Notes: generated by a model from the sequence alone, not told the origin. A stretch of 64,000 nucleotides of DNA from Euzebya rosea (GCF_003073135.1 NZ_PGDQ01000003.1:248001-312000); one strand, 5' to 3'; shown: positions 23,875-33,219, numbered from the stretch's first letter. Numbers and translations are program-made.

Positions 23875-24822
23875 GTGCGGTTCCTCGACGCCGACGCCGT
23901 CCGCGCGGCGCTGCCGATGTCCAGGGCGGTGGAGGTGGCTCGGGCGACCTTCGAGGCGCTGGCGGCCGGGATCGTCGAACAACCCGCCCGTCGGTGGATC
24001 CAGCTCGAGCAGCCGTCCCTCCTGGCCGGGTTGATGCCGTGCGGCGTCGGCGGCGACGAGCCCGTCTACACCGTGAAGCTGGTCACCCTCGTCCCGGAGA
24101 ACGTCCAGCGGGGGCTGCCCTCCATCAACGGCATCGTCACGTTGTTCGACGGCGTCACCGGGGTGCCGACCGCCGTGCTGGACGGGGGTGCGATCACGGC
24201 GATCCGGACCGCGGCGGTCAGCGGGCTGGCGACCGACCTGCTGGCCGCTCCCGACGCGGGTGACCTCGGCATCGTCGGCGCCGGCGTCCAGGGTCGGGCC
24301 CACCTCGAGGCGATGGCCGCCGTCCGCACCCTTCGCCGGGTCCGGGTGTGGAACCGCACCCGTGCACGTGCCGAGGCGCTGGCGGAGTGGGGGAGGGGGC
24401 TCGGGCACGACGTCACCGTGGTCGACGACGTCGCCGAGGCCACCCGTGGCGCCGACCTCGTCTGCGTGTGCACCAACAGCCACGAGGCCCTCGTCCACGC
24501 CGCCGACATCGACGACGGCACCCACGTCAACGCCGTGGGGGCGTTCACCCCGACCACCCGCGAGCTGGCCGCCGACCTGATCGCCCGTGCGCGCGTGGTG
24601 GTCGACGATCGCGAGGCGGCGCTGGAGGAGGCCGGCGACATCCTGCTGGCGATCCACGACGGGACCGTCGGCGCCGATCACGTCAGCGCTGACCTGACCG
24701 AGCTGGTCGCCGCCGGTCCGCCACCCCGCCGGGACGGTGAGGTGACGGTCTTCAAGTCCGTCGGCGTGTCGGCGGAGGACGCCTTCGCCGCCGCGGCGGC
24801 CGCCGGGGCCGCCGCCGGCTGA
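23875..24822 (+). CDS. ornithine cyclodeaminase/mu-crystallin family protein
   Basis: A 315-residue NAD(P)-dependent enzyme of the OCD family. The substrate half contains LVTLVPENVQRGLPSINGIV and LDGGAITAIRTAAVSGLAT, a characteristic pair, and the Rossmann half begins LGIVGAGVQGRAHLEAM, then WNRTRARAEALA and NAVGAFTP. Relatives cyclise ornithine to proline or reduce cyclic imines and keto acids; which applies here is open. GTG 23875 is one base after the previous stop. The C-terminus ends in a poly-Ala tail. Confidence 0.9.
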   Translation: MRFLDADAVRAALPMSRAVEVARATFEALAAGIVEQPARRWIQLEQPSLLAGLMPCGVGGDEPVYTVKLVTLVPENVQRGLPSINGIVTLFDGVTGVPTAVLDGGAITAIRTAAVSGLATDLLAAPDAGDLGIVGAGVQGRAHLEAMAAVRTLRRVRVWNRTRARAEALAEWGRGLGHDVTVVDDVAEATRGADLVCVCTNSHEALVHAADIDDGTHVNAVGAFTPTTRELAADLIARARVVVDDREAALEEAGDILLAIHDGTVGADHVSADLTELVAAGPPPRRDGEVTVFKSVGVSAEDAFAAAAAAGAAAG

Positions 24823-24837
24823 CCCAGCCGGGGACCG

Positions 24838-25629
24838 TCAACGACCCTCGAACGTGGGCTTGGCCTTGTTGAGGAACGAGTCGATGCCGTGCAGCGCGTC
24901 GCGCGTGGCGCCCATCCGGGAGATCCACTCCGACTCGTCGGCCATCTGCGCCTCCAGCGACTGCTGCATCGAGGTGCGCAGCAGCTTCTTGACGCCGGCG
25001 TAGGCCTGCGTCGGCCCCGCGGCCAGCTGCGTGGCCAGCTCCATCGCCCGGCCCGCCAGGTCCTCGTCGGCCACGACCTCGGTGACCAGCCCCCACTCCA
25101 GCGCCTCGGCCGCGCTCAGGCGGCGGTTGGTCAGCATCAGCTCCTGCGCGCGACGCAGCCCGACCAGGCGGGGCAGGTACCAGGAGGAGGAGAGGTCGGG
25201 CGTCAGGCCCGCAGCGGTGTAGGCCATCGTGAAGGCCGCCGACTCACCGGCCAGGACGATGTCGCCGCCCAGCACGAAGCTCATCCCGCCACCGGCGGCC
25301 ATGCCCTGCACGGCGATGATGACGGGCGCCGGACCGCGGCTCAGCCGCTCGGCCGCCGCGTGGGCGAACGCGGTCAGGGTGCGCAGCGCCGCCGCGGTGT
25401 CGTCGACTCCGGCGAAGTACGACAGGTCACCGCCGACGTGGAAGGCCTTGCCCTCGGCGTCGACGAGGACACAGCGGACCTCGGGGTCGGCGGCGATCGA
25501 CGCGGTGACGGACTCGAGGTCCTGCACCTGCGCGAGGTCCAGCGCGTTGTGCTTGTCCGGACGGCAGAAGGTGATGTGGGCGATGCCGTCGGACTTGTCG
25601 TAGCGGAGGCTCGTGTACTCGTGGCTCAT
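24838..25629 (-). CDS. enoyl-CoA hydratase/isomerase family protein, PaaG-like
   Basis: A 263-residue crotonase-fold protein. HNALDLAQ and [12 protein letters not shown] form the CoA-binding/oxyanion part, [18 protein letters not shown] the second oxyanion loop. The two hydratase Glu positions are replaced (GGGMS where hydratases have GGGCE, and Tyr in place of the Glu before the next helix), while GLTPD keeps an Asp at the position used by PaaG, an epoxyphenylacetyl-CoA isomerase. I therefore expect an isomerase rather than a hydratase. Its ATG overlaps the pgi stop by four bases (ATGA), so they are translated together. Confidence 0.88.
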   Translation of the reverse strand: MSHEYTSLRYDKSDGIAHITFCRPDKHNALDLAQVQDLESVTASIAADPEVRCVLVDAEGKAFHVGGDLSYFAGVDDTAAALRTLTAFAHAAAERLSRGPAPVIIAVQGMAAGGGMSFVLGGDIVLAGESAAFTMAYTAAGLTPDLSSSWYLPRLVGLRRAQELMLTNRRLSAAEALEWGLVTEVVADEDLAGRAMELATQLAAGPTQAYAGVKKLLRTSMQQSLEAQMADESEWISRMGATRDALHGIDSFLNKAKPTFEGR

Positions 25630-27257
25630 GGCCGCAACCTACCGTCCCGGTACCGGGCGAGCAGGGTCTGGGTGGACGAGTCGTGCGTCCCCTCCGCCCC
25701 GTCGATCTCCGCCACGATCCGCTTCGCCAGCACCTTGCCGAGCTCCACGCCCCACTGGTCGAAGGAGTTGATGCCCCACACGGCACCCTGGACCAGCACC
25801 CGGTGCTCGTACAGCGCGATCAGCTGGCCGAGCACCGATGGGGTCAGGCGGTCGGCGAGGATCGTCGTGGTGGGGATGTTGCCGGGGAACGTCCTGTGGG
25901 CGACCAGCGCCTCGTCGACGCCCTCGGCCCGGACTTCCTCCGCGGTCTTCCCGAACGCCAGCGCCTCGCCCTGGGCCAGCAGGTTGGCGATCAGCTGGTC
26001 GGCGTGCGCCCGGGCGGTCTCGGCGGGCAGGTCGACGTCGGGGGAGACGATGCCGATCAGGTCGCACGGCACCGTCGTCGTGCCCTGGTGGATCAGCTGG
26101 TAGAAGGCGTGCTGGCCGTTGGTACCGGGTTCGCCCCACACGATCGGGCCGGTCTCGGTTCCGACCGGCTGGCCGTCGAGCCCCACCCGCTTGCCGTTGG
26201 ACTCCATGTCGAGCTGCTGCAGGTAGGCGGGGAAGCGGGCCAGGTCGTGGCTGTACGGCAGCACCGCGTGGGTGGGGAAGTCGAAGAAGTTGCGGTACCA
26301 GATGCCGATCATCGCCAGCAGCACGGGCACGTTCTCGCGCAGCGGGGTGTCGCGCAGGTGTTCGTCGACGGTCCGCATGCCGGTGAGGAAGTCCCGGAAC
26401 CCGTCGGGGCCGATGGCCAGCATCAGGGACAGGCCGATCGCCGAGCCGACGGAGTACCGGCCACCCACCCAGTCCCAGAACTCGAACATGTTGTCGGTGT
26501 CGATGCCGAAGTCCGCCACTCCCTCGGCGTTGGTCGACAGCGCCACGAAGTGCTTGGGGATGGCGTTGCGGTCACCGCCGAGGCCATCGAGCAACCAGTC
26601 CCGGGCGGACGAGGCGTTGGTGATCGTCTCGATCGTCGTGAAGGTCTTGGAGGCGATGACGAACAGCGTGGTCGCCGGGTCCAGCCCGGCCAGGTTGCGC
26701 GCCAGGTCGGCCGCATCGACGTTGGACACGAACCGGCAGTCCATCGTGGCGTGGGCGGCCAGCGCCCGGTAGGCCATCGCCGGCCCGAGGTCGGACCCGC
26801 CGATGCCGATGTTGACGACCGTCTCGATCGGACGGCCGTCGTGGCCACGCCACTCGCCGCCACGGACCCGGTCGGCGAAGGCCGCCATGCGGTCCAGCAC
26901 CGCGTGCACGTCGGGTACGATGTCGTGGCCGTCGACCACGATCGAGGTGTTCCGTGGTGCCCGCAGGGCCGTGTGCAGGACGGCCCGGTCCTCCGTGGCG
27001 TTGATGTGCTCGCCGGCGAACATGGCTGCGACCTTCTCGGGCACCCCGGCGGCCTCGGCGAGGGCGACCAGCGCGTCCAGCACCTCGTCGGTCAGCCGGT
27101 GCTTGGCGATGTCGACGTACAGGTCGCCGACGGTGCCGTGCAGCCGCGTGCCCCGGTCGGGATCGTCGGCGAACAGCTGGCGAAGGTGGGTGTCGGCGAG
27201 GGTCGCGTGCAGGCGGGCGACCTCGGCCCATTCAGCGGTGGCGGTGATGGCGGGCAT
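25626..27257 (-). CDS. pgi: glucose-6-phosphate isomerase
   Basis: A 543-residue enzyme interconverting glucose-6-phosphate and fructose-6-phosphate in the cytoplasm. [27 protein letters not shown] (phosphate and sugar binding), [14 protein letters not shown] (PROSITE-type signature one), [14 protein letters not shown] and [13 protein letters not shown] (signature two, catalytic Lys) are all present; length is that of the long bacterial form. Start ATG 27255-27257. A downstream acyl-CoA hydratase/isomerase gene overlaps its stop. An ArgA-like gene is divergent 92 bases upstream. Confidence 0.97.
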   Translation of the reverse strand: MPAITATAEWAEVARLHATLADTHLRQLFADDPDRGTRLHGTVGDLYVDIAKHRLTDEVLDALVALAEAAGVPEKVAAMFAGEHINATEDRAVLHTALRAPRNTSIVVDGHDIVPDVHAVLDRMAAFADRVRGGEWRGHDGRPIETVVNIGIGGSDLGPAMAYRALAAHATMDCRFVSNVDAADLARNLAGLDPATTLFVIASKTFTTIETITNASSARDWLLDGLGGDRNAIPKHFVALSTNAEGVADFGIDTDNMFEFWDWVGGRYSVGSAIGLSLMLAIGPDGFRDFLTGMRTVDEHLRDTPLRENVPVLLAMIGIWYRNFFDFPTHAVLPYSHDLARFPAYLQQLDMESNGKRVGLDGQPVGTETGPIVWGEPGTNGQHAFYQLIHQGTTTVPCDLIGIVSPDVDLPAETARAHADQLIANLLAQGEALAFGKTAEEVRAEGVDEALVAHRTFPGNIPTTTILADRLTPSVLGQLIALYEHRVLVQGAVWGINSFDQWGVELGKVLAKRIVAEIDGAEGTHDSSTQTLLARYRDGRLRP

Positions 27258-27349
27258 GGTGCTCCCGGCGTTCGGAGGTTGCGGTGAGGGTGGGTTGTAG
27301 CGCACCCGGGTGGGCCCCGGGTGACCGGCCGGCCGATACCCTGCCGCGC

Positions 27350-28348
27350 GTGGACACCAGTGAACGCGCCGAACAACGCTTCTACCTCGAGCACTTCCGG
27401 CAGCGCAGCCTGGTCGTGGCCGGTGGCGAGGAGGACCCCTCGGTGACGGCGGCCCTCGAGACCCTCGTCGAGGGCGGGGCCAGGGTGGTGCACGTCCACA
27501 CCGCCGACGTCACCAGCCGACGGACCGACGACGACTTCGTGGGGGAGTGCTGGGCGGCCCTGCGCCGTCACGGACAGGTGGCGGTGCCCGTGCCACGCGA
27601 GGAGGACGTGCTGGAGGTGGCCACGGAGCTCGCCGGGCGACTGCGTCCCTTCAAGCTGGTCCTGCTGGACCCCGACGCCCCGGTGCACGGCGACCGGCCG
27701 CCGCCGTTCGTGGTCCTCCGCGAGCGCGAGGGGGACGGACCGTCGATCGAGCTCGCGCGCACCGCGCTGGCCGCCGGGGTGGGCTCGGTCAACGTGTGCC
27801 GCCCCGCCGACCTCGCGGAGGAGCTGCTGACCTACCACGGGGCCGGCGTGCTCTACACGAGCGAGCAGTACTGCCACGTCGAACCCCTCCGCCTGGACGA
27901 CTACGAGGGAGCCCACCGCCTGATCGAGCAGGGCGTGGCCGAGGGGTTCCTGCTGCCACGGTCGGCCGGGGCGACGGCCCGGCTGCTGCTGAACGGCTAC
28001 GGCGCCCGGTTCGGCGACGACCACCTGGCGGGCTTCGCGGCGCTGCGTCCCTACCCCGAGGACGGGACGGCCGAGGTGTCGTGCCTGACCACGATCAGCC
28101 GGTTCGGCGGTGGGGGTGTCGGCGGCATGATCGTCAGGCGGATGCTCGAGGACGCGGCGGCGGAGGGCCTGGACGCCGTGTTCGCGTGCACGACCTCCGC
28201 CGACGCGGTCGGGTTCTTCCGGGCGCTCGGGTTCGTCGAGGTGTCCGTCGACGCGCTGCCGGCGGCGAAGTGGGACGGCTACGACCCGGCGCGACGCCGA
28301 CGGCTGGTCGCCCTCCGCCACGACCTGACCGGGCGCGCGCAGCCGTGA
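27350..28348 (+). CDS. N-acetylglutamate synthase-like GNAT acetyltransferase (ArgA-type, short AAK part)
   Basis: A 332-residue protein whose C-terminal half matches Arg[22 protein letters not shown] opens the GNAT domain, [46 protein letters not shown] and [14 protein letters not shown] follow in the same order as in E. coli ArgA. The N-terminal part (~190 residues) corresponds to the amino-acid-kinase-like domain but is about 100 residues shorter and degenerate. It should acetylate glutamate, the first step of arginine synthesis, or a related amino acid. GTG 27350 is used; GTG 28345 of the next gene overlaps its stop. Confidence 0.85.
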   Translation: MDTSERAEQRFYLEHFRQRSLVVAGGEEDPSVTAALETLVEGGARVVHVHTADVTSRRTDDDFVGECWAALRRHGQVAVPVPREEDVLEVATELAGRLRPFKLVLLDPDAPVHGDRPPPFVVLREREGDGPSIELARTALAAGVGSVNVCRPADLAEELLTYHGAGVLYTSEQYCHVEPLRLDDYEGAHRLIEQGVAEGFLLPRSAGATARLLLNGYGARFGDDHLAGFAALRPYPEDGTAEVSCLTTISRFGGGGVGGMIVRRMLEDAAAEGLDAVFACTTSADAVGFFRALGFVEVSVDALPAAKWDGYDPARRRRLVALRHDLTGRAQP

Positions 28349-28608
28349 TCCTCGTCGACGACGCCGTGTGGCCGTGGCGCGGCCGGCTGTGGGCACACCT
28401 GATCAGCGACACGTCGTTGGAGGAGCTGCACGACTTCGCCGACCGGCTCGGCATGCCGCGCCACACCTTCCAGGGCGACCACTACGACATCCCCACGCGC
28501 ATGCGGGACGAGGCGATCGAGCTCGGCGCCACCGCGGTCGACGGCCGCGAGCTGGTCCGCCGACTGCGCGCATCGGGCCTGCGCCGCCCGCGACCGGGCG
28601 CTCGCTGA
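28345..28608 (+). CDS. DUF4031 domain protein
   Basis: An 87-residue protein with the DUF4031 pattern: [19 protein letters not shown] at the start, a short helix LEELHDFADRLGM, then DHYDIPTRMRDEAI and a basic tail. The family is a small, widespread actinobacterial protein of unknown function. The GTGA overlap with the ArgA-like gene means they are co-translated, which may connect it with acetylation or arginine metabolism. Confidence 0.88.
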   Translation: MILVDDAVWPWRGRLWAHLISDTSLEELHDFADRLGMPRHTFQGDHYDIPTRMRDEAIELGATAVDGRELVRRLRASGLRRPRPGAR

Positions 28609-28624
28609 GTCGCCGGCCGGCCGG

Positions 28625-29458
28625 TCAGTCCGGCCGTCGGGCGCTGGTCAGGCGGACGGTGACGTGGAAGCCCAGGCGTCCGTCCGGCAACGCGTTGGCG
28701 GCGAGGTCGGCCGCGACCGCCTCCTTGAACGCGGCGTGGCGGGCCTCGGGGATCAGCTCGAGGGCAGACCGCATGCCCTGCGACCACGCCCATCGCCACC
28801 ACTGCTCGACGTCCTCGAAGCCCGTCGCGTGCCGTACCTCGACGGCGTCGATGTCGACCAGTCCCGCAGCGGCGATCGCGCCGTCCAGCCACGTCACGTC
28901 CTTGACCAGCTCGAAGGACGTGGGCCGGTCGGGCTGCGGTTGCGGCTCGATGTCGTCGGGCACCTCCACGAACGCCTGGACGAGCTCGCGGAACCGCTCG
29001 TCGTCACCATCGGGCAGGAAGGTGCACAGGCCGAGCCGGCCACCGGGTGACACGAGCCGGGTCCAGCGCCGGATCCCCGCAGCCGGGTCGTCGAGGAAGA
29101 ACAGCACGAGGCTGGACAGGACGGCGTCGAACCCCTGGTCCGCCAACGGCGGGTCGGCCGCGTCGCCGAGCACCACCCGGACGTGCTCGAGCCCACGGTC
29201 GGCGACCTCCGCCGAGGTGAGCTGGACCATGCCGGGTGCCAGGTCGAGCCCGAGGACGTGCCCGTCCGGCCCGACGGCTGCTGCGGCGGGGAACAGCACG
29301 GCCCCGCGGCCCGTACCGATGTCGAGGACCCGTTCGCCGGAGGCGACGCCGGTGTGCTCGACCAGCAGTCGTCCGAAGGTGGTGAAGAAGTCAACGCCGA
29401 CCCGGTCGTAGGTGGCGGCGGCACGGTCGAAGACCGCGGCATGGGGGTTGTCGGTCAT
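28625..29458 (-). CDS. class I SAM-dependent methyltransferase
   Basis: A 277-residue methyltransferase. The fold begins with YDRVGVDFFTTF, then the SAM loop VLDIGTGRGAVLFPAA, the acidic VLGLDLAPGM, DAADPPLADQGFDAVLSS and LVLFFLDD, all in family order. The C-terminal part is helical with several Trp. The substrate cannot be told; small-molecule or quinone methylation would fit. Start ATG 29456-29458. It converges with DUF4031 and is divergent from the molybdoenzyme genes. Confidence 0.88.
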   Translation of the reverse strand: MTDNPHAAVFDRAAATYDRVGVDFFTTFGRLLVEHTGVASGERVLDIGTGRGAVLFPAAAAVGPDGHVLGLDLAPGMVQLTSAEVADRGLEHVRVVLGDAADPPLADQGFDAVLSSLVLFFLDDPAAGIRRWTRLVSPGGRLGLCTFLPDGDDERFRELVQAFVEVPDDIEPQPQPDRPTSFELVKDVTWLDGAIAAAGLVDIDAVEVRHATGFEDVEQWWRWAWSQGMRSALELIPEARHAAFKEAVAADLAANALPDGRLGFHVTVRLTSARRPD

Positions 29459-29607
29459 GGCGCGATCCTGCCAGAGGGCCCGCGTCGGCTGATCCGATGT
29501 GCGATCGGCCGCCAGCGCGCAACGTCGGTGCACGGGGGATGAACCAGACGATGCGGGGCATCCCCGCCGCTGGGGTGAACGATCGGCATGGAAAAGCGGT
29601 TCAACCC

Positions 29608-29640
29608 TTTACGACTTGACATCCATTGACTAGTGTCAAT
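29608..29640 (+). promoter_or_regulatory. promoter with overlapping palindromic operator
   Basis: TTTACG (29608-29613) and TAGTGT (29631-29636), 17 bases apart, are a good -35/-10 pair. A palindrome ATTGAC-tagt-GTCAAT (29625-29640) covers the -10 box, and a second half site TTGACA (29616-29621) lies just upstream. A repressor or Crp/Fnr-type regulator could bind here. Confidence 0.5.
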
Positions 29641-29644
29641 CGGT

Positions 29645-29674
29645 AGGTCGCCATCCTCCGCAGTCGGGCGACCT
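29645..29674 (+). other. leader hairpin 1 (perfect 8-bp stem)
   Basis: Arms aggtcgcc (29645-29652) and ggcgacct (29667-29674) enclose a 14-base loop, right after the predicted transcript start. Confidence 0.55.
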
Positions 29675-29740
29675 GTCAGAGCCGATCCCGCCTTGGAGGC
29701 CCGCCGTGTGCATGACGCTTGGTTCCGCCTGTCCGCGTTC

Positions 29741-29762
29741 GGTGACTGGACGTTCAGTCACC
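29741..29762 (+). other. leader hairpin 2 (perfect 8-bp stem)
   Basis: Arms ggtgactg and cagtcacc enclose the six-base loop gacgtt, about 30 bases before the start codon region. Together with hairpin 1 it suggests a structured, possibly regulatory leader; a molybdenum-cofactor riboswitch is one possibility not shown by the sequence alone. Confidence 0.55.
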
Positions 29763-29794
29763 GGCGTCGTCGATCCCCTGGGGGTGTGGAGCTG

Positions 29795-32101
29795 ATGGAT
29801 CGCCGACGGTTCCTGACCCGCATCCTCCCGGGGACCACCGCGCTCGTCGTGGTCGGGGGATGGACGACGCCCGCCACGGCGCAGCTGCCCGGATTCCCCC
29901 CGGTCGACAGCCTGCTTCCCGACGGCGACGGCCTGCCGGGGGTCGCCGTCGATGACTTCTACGACCTCGGCGACAACCTGATCCAGGCCGCTGCGCCCAC
30001 GATGACGCTGATGCGCCTGGAGATGACCGAGGACGGCAGGGCGCTGTTCGAGCTGCCGCGCGCCGAGGTCGGGCAGGGCATCGACACCACCGTGGCGATG
30101 ATGATCGACGAGGAGCTCGACATCGGCATGGACAACATCGTGGTGACGTTGTCGGACGCACGACCCGAGCTGATGTTCAACCAGATCACCGGTGGCTCCA
30201 CGAACACGCGAGCCCTGTACCAGCCCGTGTCGCGGATGGCCGCCGCGGCTCGCGAGGCGATGGCGCAGGAGGCAAGCGCCCGTCTGGGGGTGCCCACGAG
30301 CGCCCTGGTGGTCGGCGGCGGCGGGATCGCCGGCCCCGACGGCATCGCCATCCCCTACGGCTCGTTGTCCCAGGCGACGATGGTGCTGGGCACGCCGCTC
30401 GGCAGCGCCACCAAGCCGGTCGCCGACCACCGACGCCTCGGGACCTTCCAGGCACGGACCGACGCGCTGGCCGCGGTGACCGGCCGCAAGCAGTACGCCA
30501 TGGACCTCGACGTGGTCGAGGATCCCCTGCACTGCGTGGCCGTCCACTCGCCGCAGATCCGGGGAACGCTGGCGTCCTATGACGAGGCGGCCATCCGCGC
30601 CCTGCCCGGTGTCGTCGACGTGACCGCCATCCGCAGCGTCCCGACGCTCGGCATCGGTGAAGCACCCTCCTACGGCCTGTCCACCAACCCGACCGCCCTG
30701 ATCGTCGCCGGGCGGACCTTCGGTGACGCCCTGAAGGCAGAGGCCACGATCGAGGCCCGGGGGCTGGCCACGTGGACGCCGGGCACACAGGCCGGCCGGG
30801 GGGACGCCGATCACCGCCAGGACCTCGTCGCCGCGACGCTGCCGATCAGCCCCGACCTGCCGGGCGTCGAGGCGGTGTCGGGCGAGTTCGAGTTCAACCA
30901 CATCGCCCACGCCCCGCTGGAGACAATGACCGCGGTGGCCCACACCACCGACTCCTCGTGCGAGGTCTGGTCGGCCATGAAGATCCCCATCCCCGCGCAG
31001 GAGGAGATCGCGGCCCAGCTCGGGCTGCCCATCACGTCGGTGACCTGCCACGTCGTCACGGGCGGCGGATCATTCGGCAGGCGGCTGTTCCACGAGGCCG
31101 CCGCAGAGGCCGCCATCGCCTCCCGGGCCCTCGACCGTCCCGTCAAGCTGATGTGGAGCCGTCAGGAGGACATGCGGGGCGACCGGCTCCGTCCACGGAC
31201 CTTCCATCGCATCAAGGTCACCAAGGCGCTGGGGAAGGCGGTGGCGTTCGAGCACCGCTTCACGTCCGGCTTCACCAGCTTCTCCCACGGCTTCGGGGAC
31301 GCGGTGACATCCCTGATCGGCCACACCACCCCTGCCCAGTACACCTTCGCCCAGTACATCTTCGAGCTGATGATGAACCAGCCCTACGACCTGGGGCTCA
31401 ACACCCAGCTGCTCAACGAGGTCGACCACGAGATCAACACCGGGTCCTGGCGCGCGGTCTACACCGGCACCGGCCGGGCCGCGGAGGAGATCATCATCGA
31501 CGAGCTCGCGGCGTCCTTCGACACCGACCCGCTGGAGTTCAGGATCCGCAACGCCAAGGACGAGGGCTTGGTCCGCTGCCTCGAATGGGTGCGCGACAAC
31601 GGCGGCTGGGGGAACCCCACGCCCGGTACCGCGCAGGGCATCGGCGCCAACTCCGAGCACCGGTCCAACATGGCGGTGATGGTCGAGCTGGCCGAGGTCG
31701 AGGACCCCTACCCGGCCCCACCGGGCGCTCGTGGCGGACCGTCGAACTACCGGGTCACCAAGGCGGTCATGGCGTTCCAGACCGGCATCGTCATGAACCG
31801 TGCGGGCCTGGAGGCCCAGATGCTCGGGCACCTCAACGACGGCATCTCCTCGATCCTGCGCGCCTCGATCCACATCGAGGACGGCGCGATCCAGGAGTCG
31901 GCCTTCTCCGACTTCCGCTACGCCCGCATGGCCCATCACCCGCCCGAGGTGCTGATGCACGTCTTCGGATCGACCACCGCGGAGTCCGCCGAACCGGGTG
32001 GTGCGGGCGAGACCGGTATCGCTGCCGCTGCCGGCGCGGTCGCCAACGCCTACGCCCGCCTGACCGGCACCGCCCCGCGCACGTTCCCGATCAACCACTG
32101 A
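29795..32101 (+). CDS. Tat-exported xanthine-oxidase-family molybdopterin subunit (isoquinoline 1-oxidoreductase beta type)
   Basis: A 768-residue large subunit of a molybdenum hydroxylase. DRRRFLTR followed by a hydrophobic stretch and an AQ-type cleavage site is a twin-arginine signal, so it is exported folded. EVGQGIDTTVAMMIDEEL, NQITGGSTNTRAL and VTGGGSFGRRLFHEAA bind the cofactor, and GAGETG near the C-terminus carries the catalytic Glu of the family. No [2Fe-2S] or FAD domain is present; these are supplied by the next gene. It would hydroxylate an N-heterocycle or oxidise an aldehyde on the outer face of the membrane. ATG 29795 follows a GGAG site. Confidence 0.92.
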   Translation: MDRRRFLTRILPGTTALVVVGGWTTPATAQLPGFPPVDSLLPDGDGLPGVAVDDFYDLGDNLIQAAAPTMTLMRLEMTEDGRALFELPRAEVGQGIDTTVAMMIDEELDIGMDNIVVTLSDARPELMFNQITGGSTNTRALYQPVSRMAAAAREAMAQEASARLGVPTSALVVGGGGIAGPDGIAIPYGSLSQATMVLGTPLGSATKPVADHRRLGTFQARTDALAAVTGRKQYAMDLDVVEDPLHCVAVHSPQIRGTLASYDEAAIRALPGVVDVTAIRSVPTLGIGEAPSYGLSTNPTALIVAGRTFGDALKAEATIEARGLATWTPGTQAGRGDADHRQDLVAATLPISPDLPGVEAVSGEFEFNHIAHAPLETMTAVAHTTDSSCEVWSAMKIPIPAQEEIAAQLGLPITSVTCHVVTGGGSFGRRLFHEAAAEAAIASRALDRPVKLMWSRQEDMRGDRLRPRTFHRIKVTKALGKAVAFEHRFTSGFTSFSHGFGDAVTSLIGHTTPAQYTFAQYIFELMMNQPYDLGLNTQLLNEVDHEINTGSWRAVYTGTGRAAEEIIIDELAASFDTDPLEFRIRNAKDEGLVRCLEWVRDNGGWGNPTPGTAQGIGANSEHRSNMAVMVELAEVEDPYPAPPGARGGPSNYRVTKAVMAFQTGIVMNRAGLEAQMLGHLNDGISSILRASIHIEDGAIQESAFSDFRYARMAHHPPEVLMHVFGSTTAESAEPGGAGETGIAAAAGAVANAYARLTGTAPRTFPINH

Positions 32102-32111
32102 GGAGACACCA

Positions 32112-32603
32112 GTGCCTGACTACAGCTTCACCGTGAACGGCCGCACCGTGTCGGTTGCCGACGTCGAACCCGACATCGGCCTCCTCCACGTCCTGCGGGA
32201 CCTGCTCGGCATCACCGGCCCCAAGTACGGCTGCGGCCTCGACGTGTGCAAGGCCTGTACCTGCCACGTGAAGGAGGACGACCGTTGGGTCGCCACGACG
32301 ACCTGCAACTACTCCGTCGCCGACGCCGACGGACGCGAGTTCCGCACCATCGAGGGCCTCGGCGAGGGTGGTCTGCATCCGGTCCAGCAGGCCTGGCTGG
32401 ACCTCGACGTGGCGCAGTGCGGGTTCTGCCAGCCCGGTCAGATCATGACGGCGGCGGCCATGATCGACAACGGCGATCCCATCGACGACGAGGCCATCGA
32501 CGGCATCGAGAACATCTGTCGTTGCGGGACCTACTGCCGGATCCGCAGCGCCATCAAGGCGGCGGCCGGCGCCAGCGGCCCCATCGCCCGCCGGGTGACC
32601 TGA
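32112..32603 (+). CDS. [2Fe-2S] subunit of molybdenum hydroxylase (isoquinoline 1-oxidoreductase alpha type)
   Basis: A 163-residue iron-sulfur subunit. The N-terminal plant-ferredoxin cluster site reads GCGLDVCKACTC (usual form CGxGxCGAC, here Lys in place of Gly) with the fourth Cys at about 67; the C-terminal helical domain has QCGFCQPGQIM and CRCGTYCRI, the second cluster. It passes electrons from the molybdenum site of the upstream subunit. It lacks its own signal and would be carried out by the partner. Gene order large-then-small is the reverse of the textbook iorA-iorB order. The gap is ten bases, so it is the same operon. Confidence 0.92.
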   Translation: MPDYSFTVNGRTVSVADVEPDIGLLHVLRDLLGITGPKYGCGLDVCKACTCHVKEDDRWVATTTCNYSVADADGREFRTIEGLGEGGLHPVQQAWLDLDVAQCGFCQPGQIMTAAAMIDNGDPIDDEAIDGIENICRCGTYCRIRSAIKAAAGASGPIARRVT

Positions 32604-32622
32604 CCCCTCCGGCCTCCGGCCG

Positions 32623-33219
32623 CTACCCGGGGTCCAGGAGGCGCTCCAGCTCGGCGGCGATGTTGGTCCGCGCCCGCTGCTCCCAGCGATCGTGGGCGGT
32701 GTCGGTGAGGAACAGCCGCGGTCGGTCGAGCAGCCGACGAAGGACCGCGGCACGTCCGGTCCGCCACGCCTCGTCGGGCACCGCGGCGTACTCCTCGCGG
32801 ACCGCCCTGCGGTAGGCCTCGTAGCCGGCGGGGTCGCTGCCGAGGACCGACAGGTCGGCATCGCACAGCACGGCCGCCATCGTGTCCCCCGGGTCGACGT
32901 CGTGGGTAGCGGTCAGCCGGATCAAGCGGGCCGCCTCTTCGACATCGGGGTCGTCCGGCAGGCGGTCGAGCAGCCACGCGGCCGACGCGTCCTCGTTGTC
33001 GGGTTCGCCCGGCCGGTACACGACGTCGTGGGCCCACGACGCCAGCAGGCAGGCCCGGTCGGCACCGAGGTCCGCGGCGATCCGGGCCACGCGCGCGGCG
33101 TGGTCCAGGGAGTGGTAGGCCCGGGGCGGCAGCGCGTAGGCCGCACGGAGGGCCGTTGCCACGGCCACCGGCATGACCGACTCCGGCACGGGATCCGTGG
33201 AGTCGAGGGCGTCGGTCAC
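32623..33219 (-). CDS. HD-domain metal-dependent phosphohydrolase
   Basis: A 198-residue protein of the predicted HD hydrolase group. YHSLDHAARV supplies two His, SWAHDVVYRPG the HD pair, ENED-like NEDASA a further acidic contact, and CDADLSVLG the last Asp, in the usual order. Its ATG overlaps the stop of the M20 peptidase gene by four bases, so the two are one translational unit. The substrate is unknown; relatives act on nucleotides or phosphate esters. Confidence 0.87.
   Translation of the reverse strand: MTDALDSTDPVPESVMPVAVATALRAAYALPPRAYHSLDHAARVARIAADLGADRACLLASWAHDVVYRPGEPDNEDASAAWLLDRLPDDPDVEEAARLIRLTATHDVDPGDTMAAVLCDADLSVLGSDPAGYEAYRRAVREEYAAVPDEAWRTGRAAVLRRLLDRPRLFLTDTAHDRWEQRARTNIAAELERLLDPG

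Larger units (their letters stand above)
29459..29794. other. 336-base divergent gap: operator, promoter and structured leader
   Basis: No gene is supported here. The half near the methyltransferase has a short hairpin (29553-29558 with 29562-29567). AT-richer DNA at 29590-29640 holds a promoter and a palindrome, and a ~150-base untranslated leader with two perfect hairpins precedes the Tat-exported oxidoreductase. The plus-strand frame is open across the leader but has no codon bias typical of a gene. Confidence 0.6.

Noticed and set aside
27284-28348. Start of the ArgA-like gene at 27284
   Set aside because: The first 22 residues of that frame cross the divergent promoter gap and show no conserved sequence; GTG 27350 gives a normal N-terminus.
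29633-29794. Plus-strand frame extension upstream of the Tat-signal start
   Set aside because: A twin-arginine signal begins right at ATG 29795, and the extension would cover the two leader hairpins and the promoter.
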